A DNA stretch of 22,319 nucleotides from positions 1 through 22,319 of the IMG/VR virus record IMGVR_UViG_3300044640_001505; one strand, 5' to 3'. The notes beneath the pieces are model-generated. The model searched no databases. It worked only from the letters and a program-made list of their open reading frames with translations, and was not told where the DNA came from. Made by a program: the position numbers and the translations under genes. Source of the DNA: a virus. This document shows, one piece after another, positions 14,498 to 21,319 of the stretch (position 1 is the first letter of the stretch; every line of letters begins with the position of its first letter).

Positions 14498-15074
14498 TTT
14501 GTATATTCTTTTCAAGAAGTTTAAAAATAAGTTTATTACATCTATCTTGATTTTCATGTGCAATCTCCATAGCAATTAATTTTTTATCTTTTTCTTCAAA
14601 AGGTCTTTGATATAGATTTATTTCACCACTTACCACTTTTTTATATTGACGTGGGTATTTTTTAAAATACTCATCAAAAGTTTCAGACACTAAAGTATCT
14701 TCCATGGAATACCATTTTTTACTTTCGTCTGTTGGGATAAAGTCATATTTAGTTTTATGGTAATCCATAAACTCCATACCGTAAAAATCATCTTGTTGTA
14801 ACTTAATTAGTTTAGTTACAAGACGCATTATTTCAGTATTTCTTTTAGCACTTAAATGTCTATCATTACCACCAATATAATCAGCTTGCTTATTTAATTT
14901 AAATTTTAAAACTTCAAATATATAATGGTCATCATAATCACGGTCTTTCCATATAACAGGGAACCATGACCAAAGGTTTTTAACACCTTTAATAAAATCT
15001 TTATGGTAATACCTACCCTCAAATTTCCACCAAAGACCAACTTTTTCAAATATATTTAATTTTTTTCTTTCCAT
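14484..15074 (-). CDS. Conserved phage protein of unknown function
   Basis: 196 residues, Trp/Lys/Asp-rich with no membrane segment. The N-terminal half has KGVKNLWSWFPVIWKDRDYDDHYIFEVLKFKL followed by a helical region with NTEIMRLVTKLIKL, a pattern I associate with a widespread phage hypothetical family; I know no function for it. The C-terminal half is rich in charged residues and ends KWWD within the terminator stem. It is a one-gene unit on the minus strand between the helicase and the DUF3310 gene, with an unusually good host-type promoter 19 bases ahead of its start. That suggests early or middle expression by host RNA polymerase, unlike the structural genes. Confidence 0.72.
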   Translation of the reverse strand: MERKKLNIFEKVGLWWKFEGRYYHKDFIKGVKNLWSWFPVIWKDRDYDDHYIFEVLKFKLNKQADYIGGNDRHLSAKRNTEIMRLVTKLIKLQQDDFYGMEFMDYHKTKYDFIPTDESKKWYSMEDTLVSETFDEYFKKYPRQYKKVVSGEINLYQRPFEEKDKKLIAMEIAHENQDRCNKLIFKLLEKNIQKWWD

Positions 15075-15092
15075 AAAACTTTTTTATTTTTA

Positions 15093-15122
15093 CAAATATA
15101 ACTATTTTTAATTAAAAACAAA
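15093..15122 (-). promoter_or_regulatory. Bacteroidota-type promoter (TTTG-18-TATATTTG)
   Basis: Reading leftward: TTTG (15122-15119), an 18-base spacer, then TATATTTG (15100-15093), an exact TAnnTTTG. It ends 18 bases before ATG 15074. Both boxes match the host housekeeping sigma consensus known from Bacteroides and Flavobacterium. Confidence 0.6.
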
Positions 15123-15126
15123 AATA

Positions 15127-15339
15127 ATGGAAGATAAAAATAAAGAACAAATAGAACATCCCTCACATTATAACCAAGGAATTGAGATGTGGGATTACGC
15201 ACACTCACAAAAATTAGACTTTTTTGAAGGCAATATTGTTAAGTATGTTACTAGATGGAGACATAAAAACGGTTTACAAGATTTAGAAAAATGCCTCCAG
15301 TATCTAAATAAGTTAATTGAACTGAACCAAAAGTCGTGA
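15127..15339 (+). CDS. DUF3310 family protein
   Basis: 70 residues, almost entirely the DUF3310 motif: HPSHYNQGIEMWDYAHSQKLDFFEGNIVKYVTRWRHKNGLQDLEKCLQYLNKLIEL. The family is widespread in phages and is also found fused to the T7 gp1.7 nucleotide kinase; its biochemical role is not established, though links to nucleotide metabolism have been suggested. The conserved HPSHYN, GN-x-VKY and DL-x-K-x2-YL elements are intact. It is the first plus-strand gene of the right-hand block, and the DHH gene starts 25 bases after its stop. Confidence 0.9.
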   Translation: MEDKNKEQIEHPSHYNQGIEMWDYAHSQKLDFFEGNIVKYVTRWRHKNGLQDLEKCLQYLNKLIELNQKS

Positions 15340-15346
15340 TATTTAT
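15339..15346 (+). promoter_or_regulatory. ATATTTAT box before DHH gene
   Basis: ATATTTAT then TGAAAAACAATAAG, 18 bases before ATG 15365, overlapping the last base of the DUF3310 stop. Only the plus strand has a gene to drive here. Confidence 0.45.
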
Positions 15347-15364
15347 TGAAAAACAATAAGTATA

Positions 15365-16789
15365 ATGATTATTAGTGAAAACATACTACAGGCTTTGTTA
15401 GTCGAAACTGGTATACAAAATATAAATACATTAGCTAAAAGATATCAAAAAGCTAAAATTTATTTTCATCAGGATTTAGATGGAGTTACTACGGCAATTG
15501 CCATGAAAAATTATTTAGAAAACAACGGTATTGAAGTTGTTGATGTTGAAGTAATTCAATACGGTGATAAAGAATTCTCAATTAAAAAACCTGACGCTAG
15601 TGGTGAAATAATGCCTGTATTGGTAGATTTTGCTCACGGTAAACCAATGTTTGTTATACATACTGACCACCACGATTCACAAGTTGGTGTTGAAAAAAGT
15701 ACGTCAACAAGTTTTAGACACTCAAGGTCAAACGTTGAGACTATCTCTAACGTTCTTTCACCATCAGACATTTTCCCATCAAAAGATATTATGATGATAT
15801 CTACTGTAGATAGTGCTGATTATGCTAGATTAGATATTACACCAGATGATGTTATGAACTATGTTTTTACCCTAGATAAAGGAAAAGATTTAGAACGTAA
15901 TAAAATTAGTATGGCACTTGTAACTAATAAATTATTATTAGCTTACAAAAATAAACCAAAATTTTTAGAAACTCTTGTGATGGAATGTACACCATCACTT
16001 TTAAACATTTACCAAAATATAGTTAGATTAGCAAAAGAATATGGTTACGCCACAGCTCAAGAAATGAAAGTTAACCTTTCCAATTATATTGAGGTCCAAT
16101 CAAAAAGTGGTAATGTAGAATACGATGAAGAGTATGGGATTGTAAAACAATACGGTGGGGGTTCTATGTTTAAACCAGGTTCTTATGATAGATACGTACC
16201 TTTTAAATTATACCCTAACGCCAATTTTTTGGTTATAACATGGCCATTAGGTTTATTACAAGCTTCTTGTAATCCTTATAAAAAGGGTAGGGAACTTAAA
16301 GGTGTTAATTTAGGTGAAATAGCACAAGACGTTTTAAGTATATTTAAATCTGAACTAGAAAACAAAATTATATCTATTGATACTGTAAAGTATTTTGCTG
16401 AAAAAAATAAAGAATTTTCGGAAGAATCTGTTGGTTTTAGTTTTAATGATATGGTAGCTATTTTAGGTGATACTGAGAATGGTATTATGGGATTAGATGA
16501 AATACCTAATGGTGGTTCACCAGATTATACATTAGAAAGATGGCAAAACGCCATTAAAAAAATAATGGATAAACCTTACACATCACTTTCTGATAGAGAA
16601 ATTAAAGCTTTAAAGATGTTAAAAATTACTGGTTGGGATATGGTTCAGGCTAATTCTGGTGGCCATAAATGTATAACTAATATATCAGGATTAATGTATT
16701 TTGGTAAAGACGGTGTTCCATTTTTAAAGAGATTTTCTGAAGAATTTGTTAAACAATTAAAATTTAAAATAGATACAGAATCTTTATGA
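15365..16789 (+). CDS. DHH-family phosphoesterase
   Basis: 474 residues. DHH phosphoesterases (RecJ, NrnA, pyrophosphatases, cyclic-dinucleotide phosphodiesterases) use two metal ions to cut phosphoester bonds. All four N-terminal motifs are visible: HQDLDG (Asp37, Asp39), VDFAHG (Asp88), DHH at 101-103, and STVDSADYAR (Asp149, Asp152). Near the C-terminus SGGHK (431-435) recalls the GGGH substrate-binding motif of DHHA1 domains. The region between (about 165-420) is long and not recognised. Whether it is a nuclease or a dinucleotide phosphodiesterase cannot be decided; an anti-signalling role is possible but speculative. The first 15 residues (MIISENILQALLVET) resemble the leaders on other proteins here. 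It overlaps the lysozyme gene by ATGA. Confidence 0.87.
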   Translation: MIISENILQALLVETGIQNINTLAKRYQKAKIYFHQDLDGVTTAIAMKNYLENNGIEVVDVEVIQYGDKEFSIKKPDASGEIMPVLVDFAHGKPMFVIHTDHHDSQVGVEKSTSTSFRHSRSNVETISNVLSPSDIFPSKDIMMISTVDSADYARLDITPDDVMNYVFTLDKGKDLERNKISMALVTNKLLLAYKNKPKFLETLVMECTPSLLNIYQNIVRLAKEYGYATAQEMKVNLSNYIEVQSKSGNVEYDEEYGIVKQYGGGSMFKPGSYDRYVPFKLYPNANFLVITWPLGLLQASCNPYKKGRELKGVNLGEIAQDVLSIFKSELENKIISIDTVKYFAEKNKEFSEESVGFSFNDMVAILGDTENGIMGLDEIPNGGSPDYTLERWQNAIKKIMDKPYTSLSDREIKALKMLKITGWDMVQANSGGHKCITNISGLMYFGKDGVPFLKRFSEEFVKQLKFKIDTESL

Positions 16790-17823
16790 ATATCAGAAAA
16801 ATTATTAGAGAAGAAATCCAAAGTCTAAGTTCTAATAAAATAGAAGAATCTAATAAATATTTAGATAAATTTTTACATAAACTTTTATTATTAAATGAAG
16901 TTAAAGATGTTCTCAGCCCCGAATTTGAATGGGACGTTATTTCTAATGACAAAACTAGTCCAGAGTATGTGTGGGATTTTCCACAAGAAACTAAAAAAGA
17001 ATTAGATTTATCTAAAAAATGGGTTAAAACAAAAGAAGATGTTATTGGGTATCTAAATCTTTTATTGAAAAAAATAAAATCTTTACCCAACCAACTTAGG
17101 AAAAAAATAATAAAATATGTTTTGGCATCTTTTTTAGGTATTTTAACCGTAAACCAAATAACTAGTATCACCAACACCATTGAAGGCAATGATTATCAGA
17201 GTGGTATTAGATTTGAAATGCCTTCATTTAAAAAAGAAACACCTGTAGTTAAAACACAAAAAATTAGAAAACCTAGCCAAAGATTATTTAAACATTTGAA
17301 AAAAGAAGAGGGTATTGGTGGTAAACCTGTTTTATATTTCTATAATTTAGGTGATGGTGCTTATACCACAGGTTATGGTCACGCTGTCTTTTCTAACCCC
17401 GAAAGAGGTAGTACGGGGGGTGATTATAGTTTTGTACCAAATCATGAAGATATTATACCTTACAATAAACGTAACCCTGGTAAAAAAATTACAAGAATTA
17501 CTAGAGAACAGGCTGAACAATTATTACAAGATGATATGTTAAAAGCTTCTGAAGGTGTTAATAATATATTAGATGGGTGGAATAAAAAAGGTATAGAACC
17601 TGAAATTACACAAGGTATGTATGATGCTATGGTTTCTATAACCTATAATCATGGTGTGGGTAATTTAAGGACAAGCAAATTTATTCAATACGTTAAACGA
17701 AGTGAGTTCCAAGAAGCTAAAGAAGAGATAAAAAATATCTCAAGTAATATGTTTGACGAATATCCAGGTTTAAAAACTAGAAGAGAACGAGAATCTGAAA
17801 TGTTTAAAATTTCTAGGGTTTAA
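16786..17823 (+). CDS. Membrane- or virion-associated GH24 lysozyme
   Basis: 345 residues. The C-terminal half (about 163-345) is a T4-type lysozyme that cleaves peptidoglycan: catalytic Glu175 in KKEEG, then LGDGAYTTGYGH with Asp190 and Thr194. The Asp sits two places later than in T4 lysozyme (KDTEGYYTIGIGH), a spacing I recall from other phage GH24 proteins, so I take it as active. Domain QGMYDAMVSITYNHGVGNL follows as expected. The N-terminal half is unusual: leader MNIRKIIREEIQSL, an acidic Trp-rich stretch, and a hydrophobic segment at about 108-125 (IIKYVLASFLGILTVNQI). This suggests a signal-anchor endolysin or a virion lysozyme. Translationally coupled to the DHH gene. Confidence 0.88.
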   Translation: MNIRKIIREEIQSLSSNKIEESNKYLDKFLHKLLLLNEVKDVLSPEFEWDVISNDKTSPEYVWDFPQETKKELDLSKKWVKTKEDVIGYLNLLLKKIKSLPNQLRKKIIKYVLASFLGILTVNQITSITNTIEGNDYQSGIRFEMPSFKKETPVVKTQKIRKPSQRLFKHLKKEEGIGGKPVLYFYNLGDGAYTTGYGHAVFSNPERGSTGGDYSFVPNHEDIIPYNKRNPGKKITRITREQAEQLLQDDMLKASEGVNNILDGWNKKGIEPEITQGMYDAMVSITYNHGVGNLRTSKFIQYVKRSEFQEAKEEIKNISSNMFDEYPGLKTRRERESEMFKISRV

Positions 17824-17841
17824 ATTTTAAAAAATAAGGTT

Positions 17842-17849
17842 TTATTTAT
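17842..17849 (+). promoter_or_regulatory. TTATTTAT box before glycosyltransferase gene
   Basis: TTATTTAT then AAAAAGTTATATA, 13 bases before ATG 17863. It is the least exact of the set (TT instead of AA/AT at the left), in a 39-base gap after the lysozyme gene. Confidence 0.35.
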
Positions 17850-17862
17850 AAAAAGTTATATA

Positions 17863-19437
17863 ATGATTAGTGTTATTGTTTCTTCTAATAAAGACAATTT
17901 ATGTGTTGATAAGTTTAAAAATCACATAAAAAAAACTAGTGGTTTAAAGGAATATGAAATATTATTATATAATAATCAAAATGAGTTTTCCTTATCAGAA
18001 ATTTACAATAGAGGATTAAAAGAATCTAAATACGATATTCTAGTTTTTTGTCATGATGATATTTTTTTATCACAGAATTGGGGTGTAAAATTGTTAAATG
18101 ATTTTTTAAAAAATCCTGAGTTTGGTGTTATAGGTAAAGCCGGTTCTTGTTTCATGTCTGAATCAGGTATTTTTTGGAGCAAAAGGGACCAAACTATGGT
18201 GGGACAAGTTTACCACAGAAATAATAACAAAAAAACGTTAACCAAATACTCACCTAAATTTAATGATTTAATTGAAGTAGTCACCCTAGATGGACTCTTT
18301 ATTTCTGTTGATAAAAATAAAATTAAAAAACTATTTGACGAGGATATAAATGGGTTTCATTTTTATGACCATTCTTTTTGTGTTAGTAATTTTATTGAGG
18401 GTGTAAAATTAGGTGTTACATTTTCTTTCGACATTACACACAATTCAGAGGGTAAACCTAATGAAGAATTTTTTAAAATAAAAGAAATTTTTTTAGAAAA
18501 ATATAAAAAATATTTACCATTAGATTTAAAACCTAAAAATATATTTTACGAAAAAATAAAAAGAAAAAATTTTAAAAAATTAAAAAAAGTAGCAATAATA
18601 ATACCAACAAAAGGAAATTTAGAACTTTTAATAAATTGTGTTAATTCATTTTACAGTAATTGTGACCATGACATATTTAGTATTTTTATTGCTGATACTG
18701 GGTCTACAAAAGAAGAATTGGACCAAATAAAAATTAGTTTTGAAGATTATAAGAATTTAAAAATAATTGAGTATGATTATTATAATTTCGCTAAAATAAA
18801 TAACGATGTTGTTAAAAACTATGTAGGTAACGGTCACGATTTTTTATTATTTTGTAATAATGATATTGAAATCAAAAATGATGTTCTTAGTTCTATGTTA
18901 AACGTTTTTTTAACAAATAAAGATTGTGGTTCTGTTGGGTGTAGGTTACATTACCCAAATAACACCATACAACATAATGGAGTTATAGTTCATTCCGATA
19001 AAGTTTTAAATGCTAACAATTTTGAAGAACTTTATCCATCCATAAATCTAACCCACGAAAAATTAAATAACTACTATAATTTTAATAACACTGTTAGAGA
19101 AGTTTTTTGTAATACAGCCGCATTACTATTAATAAATAAAGATTTATTTATTAAAATGGGACTTTTTAATGAAAATTATAATAATTGTTTTGAAGACGTT
19201 GAGTTAGGTATAAAAGTATTATCTAATGGGTTTAAAAACTATAACGATGGTTATTCTGTTGCTTACCATAAAGAAAGTTATACCAGAAAAAATGATGAAA
19301 AATATTTAGATGAATCTAAAAAAGATTTTAAAGAAACACTTCACCCTTTTATATTGGAAAATAAAAATTTGGTTAGTAAATGGATTAAAGTTATAAATAC
19401 TTTTATATATAAAAATGATAAATTTATTAAAATATGA
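17863..19437 (+). CDS. Two-domain family 2 glycosyltransferase
   Basis: 524 residues with two GT-A domains. Domain 1 (1 to about 205) starts ISVIVSSN and has FCHDDIFLSQNWG with His64-Asp65-Asp66 and GVIGKAG, the style of StrF/Glyco_tranf_2_5 proteins. Domain 2 (about 242-480) is a rhamnosyltransferase-like GT2: VAIIIPTKGN, ADTGS, the nucleotide-metal site CNNDIE (331-336), and FEDVELG (443-449) with a likely base Asp445, then AYHKES. Both keep catalytic features, so it could add two sugars. Donor and acceptor are unknown; candidate targets are virion proteins, phage DNA or host surface glycans. The gene is strikingly A-rich: the linker segment 18541-18600 has six G/C in 60 bases by hand count. 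Its stop overlaps the next start (ATGA). Confidence 0.88.
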   Translation: MISVIVSSNKDNLCVDKFKNHIKKTSGLKEYEILLYNNQNEFSLSEIYNRGLKESKYDILVFCHDDIFLSQNWGVKLLNDFLKNPEFGVIGKAGSCFMSESGIFWSKRDQTMVGQVYHRNNNKKTLTKYSPKFNDLIEVVTLDGLFISVDKNKIKKLFDEDINGFHFYDHSFCVSNFIEGVKLGVTFSFDITHNSEGKPNEEFFKIKEIFLEKYKKYLPLDLKPKNIFYEKIKRKNFKKLKKVAIIIPTKGNLELLINCVNSFYSNCDHDIFSIFIADTGSTKEELDQIKISFEDYKNLKIIEYDYYNFAKINNDVVKNYVGNGHDFLLFCNNDIEIKNDVLSSMLNVFLTNKDCGSVGCRLHYPNNTIQHNGVIVHSDKVLNANNFEELYPSINLTHEKLNNYYNFNNTVREVFCNTAALLLINKDLFIKMGLFNENYNNCFEDVELGIKVLSNGFKNYNDGYSVAYHKESYTRKNDEKYLDESKKDFKETLHPFILENKNLVSKWIKVINTFIYKNDKFIKI

Positions 19438-20399
19438 AAATGAATACAAATTTAATAGAACACAAACATGTGGTAACAAAAGAAGATAGGCAAAAACTTA
19501 TTAAACAAAAATCGCCAGTTATTTGGTTAACTGGGTTATCAGCGTCAGGTAAATCAACAATAGCAAATGAATTAGCACTTAGACTCCAAAAAGAAGGTAA
19601 ATTAGCTTATATCTTAGATGGTGATAATATTAGAATGGGCCTTAACAAAGATTTAGGTTTTTCTGATGATGACAGAAAAGAAAATATTAGGAGAATTGCT
19701 GAGGTAGCTAAACTTTTATCTGATTCTGGTGTAATTGTTATTACAGCATTTATTTCACCATTTAGAGAAGAAAGAGAAAAAGCAAAAGATATTATTGGTA
19801 GAGATAACTTTTTAGAGGTTTATGTAAAAGCAGATTTAGATATTTGTGAACAACGTGACCCTAAAGGGTTATATAAAAAAGCGAGAGCAGGTGAAATTAA
19901 ACAATTTACTGGAATAGACTCACCATACGAAGAACCAATTAAACCATTTAGAACACTAGACACTGATAAATGGTCGATAGAACAATGTACTGACGTGATT
20001 ATAGTAGACTTAAAAGACTTAGGTATCATTGAATCTAATTTGAAGGAAGTAAACAACTTAGATAAAAGAAATACCATCGCAATTGATTTTGATGGTGTTA
20101 TTCATAAATATTCTAAAGGATTTAAAGGTTTAGGCAATGCTTACGACCCTCCCATGGAAGGTACTGAAGAATCTCTTAAGAAATTACATGAAGAGGGTTA
20201 TATCCTTAAAATTCTCTCATCAAGACCAAAAGAGGTTATCAACCCTTGGTTAGAAAAATATGGTTTATCTAAATACATAACTGAGGTTTCTAACCATAAA
20301 TTCCCGGCAACTGTCTATATCGATGATAGAGGTATGTTGTTTGAAAATTGGGAAAAGTGTTTAAATGAATTACAATTACACCCTAAAATAAAAAAATAA
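19434..20399 (+). CDS. cysC: APS kinase fused to a HAD phosphatase domain
   Basis: 321 residues. Residues 1 to about 200 are a full adenylylsulfate kinase, which phosphorylates APS to PAPS, the sulfate donor: P-loop GLSASGKST (34-42), DGDNIRMGLNKDLGFS (62-77), DDRKENIRRIAEVAKL and the AFISP loop with Ser108, plus GLYKKARAGEI and FTGIDSPYE. Residues about 212-315 are a small HAD domain: IDFDGVIH (Asp218, Asp220), LSSRP (Ser262/263), Lys289, YIDDRG (Asp297, Asp298). The fusion of kinase and phosphatase on one chain is unusual; the HAD could remove a 3'-phosphate or act on another metabolite. No ATP sulfurylase or sulfotransferase is visible nearby, so the sulfate role is not proven. It follows the glycosyltransferase with a four-base overlap. 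Confidence 0.9.
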   Translation: MKMNTNLIEHKHVVTKEDRQKLIKQKSPVIWLTGLSASGKSTIANELALRLQKEGKLAYILDGDNIRMGLNKDLGFSDDDRKENIRRIAEVAKLLSDSGVIVITAFISPFREEREKAKDIIGRDNFLEVYVKADLDICEQRDPKGLYKKARAGEIKQFTGIDSPYEEPIKPFRTLDTDKWSIEQCTDVIIVDLKDLGIIESNLKEVNNLDKRNTIAIDFDGVIHKYSKGFKGLGNAYDPPMEGTEESLKKLHEEGYILKILSSRPKEVINPWLEKYGLSKYITEVSNHKFPATVYIDDRGMLFENWEKCLNELQLHPKIKK

Positions 20400-20403
20400 A
20401 ACT

Positions 20404-20868
20404 ATGAGTTGGGAAAAGAAAAACCACGGTGGACAACCCACCACAAATAAAGATAAAAAATACGCTATTTTTATAGGTCGATATCAACCATACCACTACG
20501 GACATGTTAACCTAATACAACAAAAGTTAAATGAGGGAATACCAGCTTTAATAATGGTTAGGGATATTGAACCTGATGATAAAAATCCATTTACCACTAA
20601 ACAAACGGTAAAGATGATTGAAGAATATCATAACTCAAAAGGTGATGATGTTAAAGTTATCATTATTCCTGATATTGAATCCGTTAATTACGGTAGAGGT
20701 GTTGGGTATGAAATAAATGAATTTACACCGCCAGATAATATCGGATTCATATCTGCAACAGGAATAAGAAACTCAATCGCTAAAGGAGACGACAAATGGA
20801 AGGATATGGTGGACGAATCGATACAAGATTATATAATTAATTTTTTAACATATGCAAATACAAAGTAA
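20404..20868 (+). CDS. HxGH-motif nucleotidyltransferase (NadM/cytidylyltransferase-like)
   Basis: 154 residues. This superfamily transfers an NMP from NTP to a phosphorylated small molecule. Motif 1 is FIGRYQPYHYGH (His31, His34 of HxGH) and motif 2 is ISATGIRNSI (116-125), the ISxTxxR that binds the triphosphate. Length and the GRYQPYHYGH wording favour NMN adenylyltransferase of the NadM type, but an unusual activator of some other phosphate is equally possible. A leading extension of about 18 residues (SWEKKNHGGQPTTNKDKK) is unordered. It lies four bases after the kinase-HAD gene and overlaps the DUF2061 gene by 17 bases. Both neighbours suggest a joint pathway: kinase, phosphatase and nucleotidyltransferase in a row. 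Confidence 0.87.
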   Translation: MSWEKKNHGGQPTTNKDKKYAIFIGRYQPYHYGHVNLIQQKLNEGIPALIMVRDIEPDDKNPFTTKQTVKMIEEYHNSKGDDVKVIIIPDIESVNYGRGVGYEINEFTPPDNIGFISATGIRNSIAKGDDKWKDMVDESIQDYIINFLTYANTK

Positions 20869-21319
20869 AACTTATCAAATCAGATTTAACACAGATTCAA
20901 AAACTGATGATGGAAGATGGAGATTAATTGAAAACGGTAACGAGACATTAGTTTCAGACATCATTATTGATGGACACACTCAAACAACTAAAGATTGGTT
21001 ACCGGAAATTAATGATTATAAATGGCATGTTAGTTGTGTTGGTTATTGTAGTGTCGAAAATAATGTCGCATATATAAAAACTATAAAAGAAGAATCTGTT
21101 TTAATTAGACATATTTTAAAAACAGTTAGTTATAGATTTTTAGGAACCTTAACTACAGTTGTCGTTGCATATTCGTTAGGTGCGACAATTGAGGTTTCGA
21201 CATTGCTTGGTGTTGGTGAACTTATTATGAAGCCATTTATATATTTTGGTCATGAAAGATTGTGGTATAAATATATAAGAATTAAAAAAGATATTAAAAA
21301 TAAAACAAATGAAAAATAA
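20852..21319 (+). CDS. DUF2061 membrane protein with N-terminal beta domain
   Basis: 155 residues. Residues 86-142 are a DUF2061 domain: RHILKTVSYRFLGTLTTVVVAYSLGATIEVSTLLGVGELIMKPFIYFGHERLWYKY, with two membrane helices (about 94-111 and 116-133) and the signature HERxW. The function of DUF2061 is unknown; I recall that bacterial copies occur near sulfate-assimilation genes including cysC, which would fit the kinase two genes upstream. The first 78 residues are a separate soluble domain (RWRLIENGNETLVSD, TTKDW, KWHVSCVG), a pattern I have seen in Bacteroidota and phage proteins but cannot name. The soluble domain probably faces the cytoplasm. The start lies in the tail of the nucleotidyltransferase gene and the stop overlaps the next gene. 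Confidence 0.85.
   Translation: MQIQSKTYQIRFNTDSKTDDGRWRLIENGNETLVSDIIIDGHTQTTKDWLPEINDYKWHVSCVGYCSVENNVAYIKTIKEESVLIRHILKTVSYRFLGTLTTVVVAYSLGATIEVSTLLGVGELIMKPFIYFGHERLWYKYIRIKKDIKNKTNEK

Noticed and set aside
16764-17189. 141-residue minus-strand frame opposite the lysozyme N-terminus
   Set aside because: Antisense to a coupled gene with clear domains; hydrophobic composition comes from reading A-rich codons backwards.
17313-17425. Possible inactive lysozyme because the Asp is shifted relative to T4
   Set aside because: The LGDGxxTTGYGH spacing recurs, to my recollection, in other phage GH24 proteins, and Glu, Asp and Thr are all present nearby, so loss of activity is not supported.
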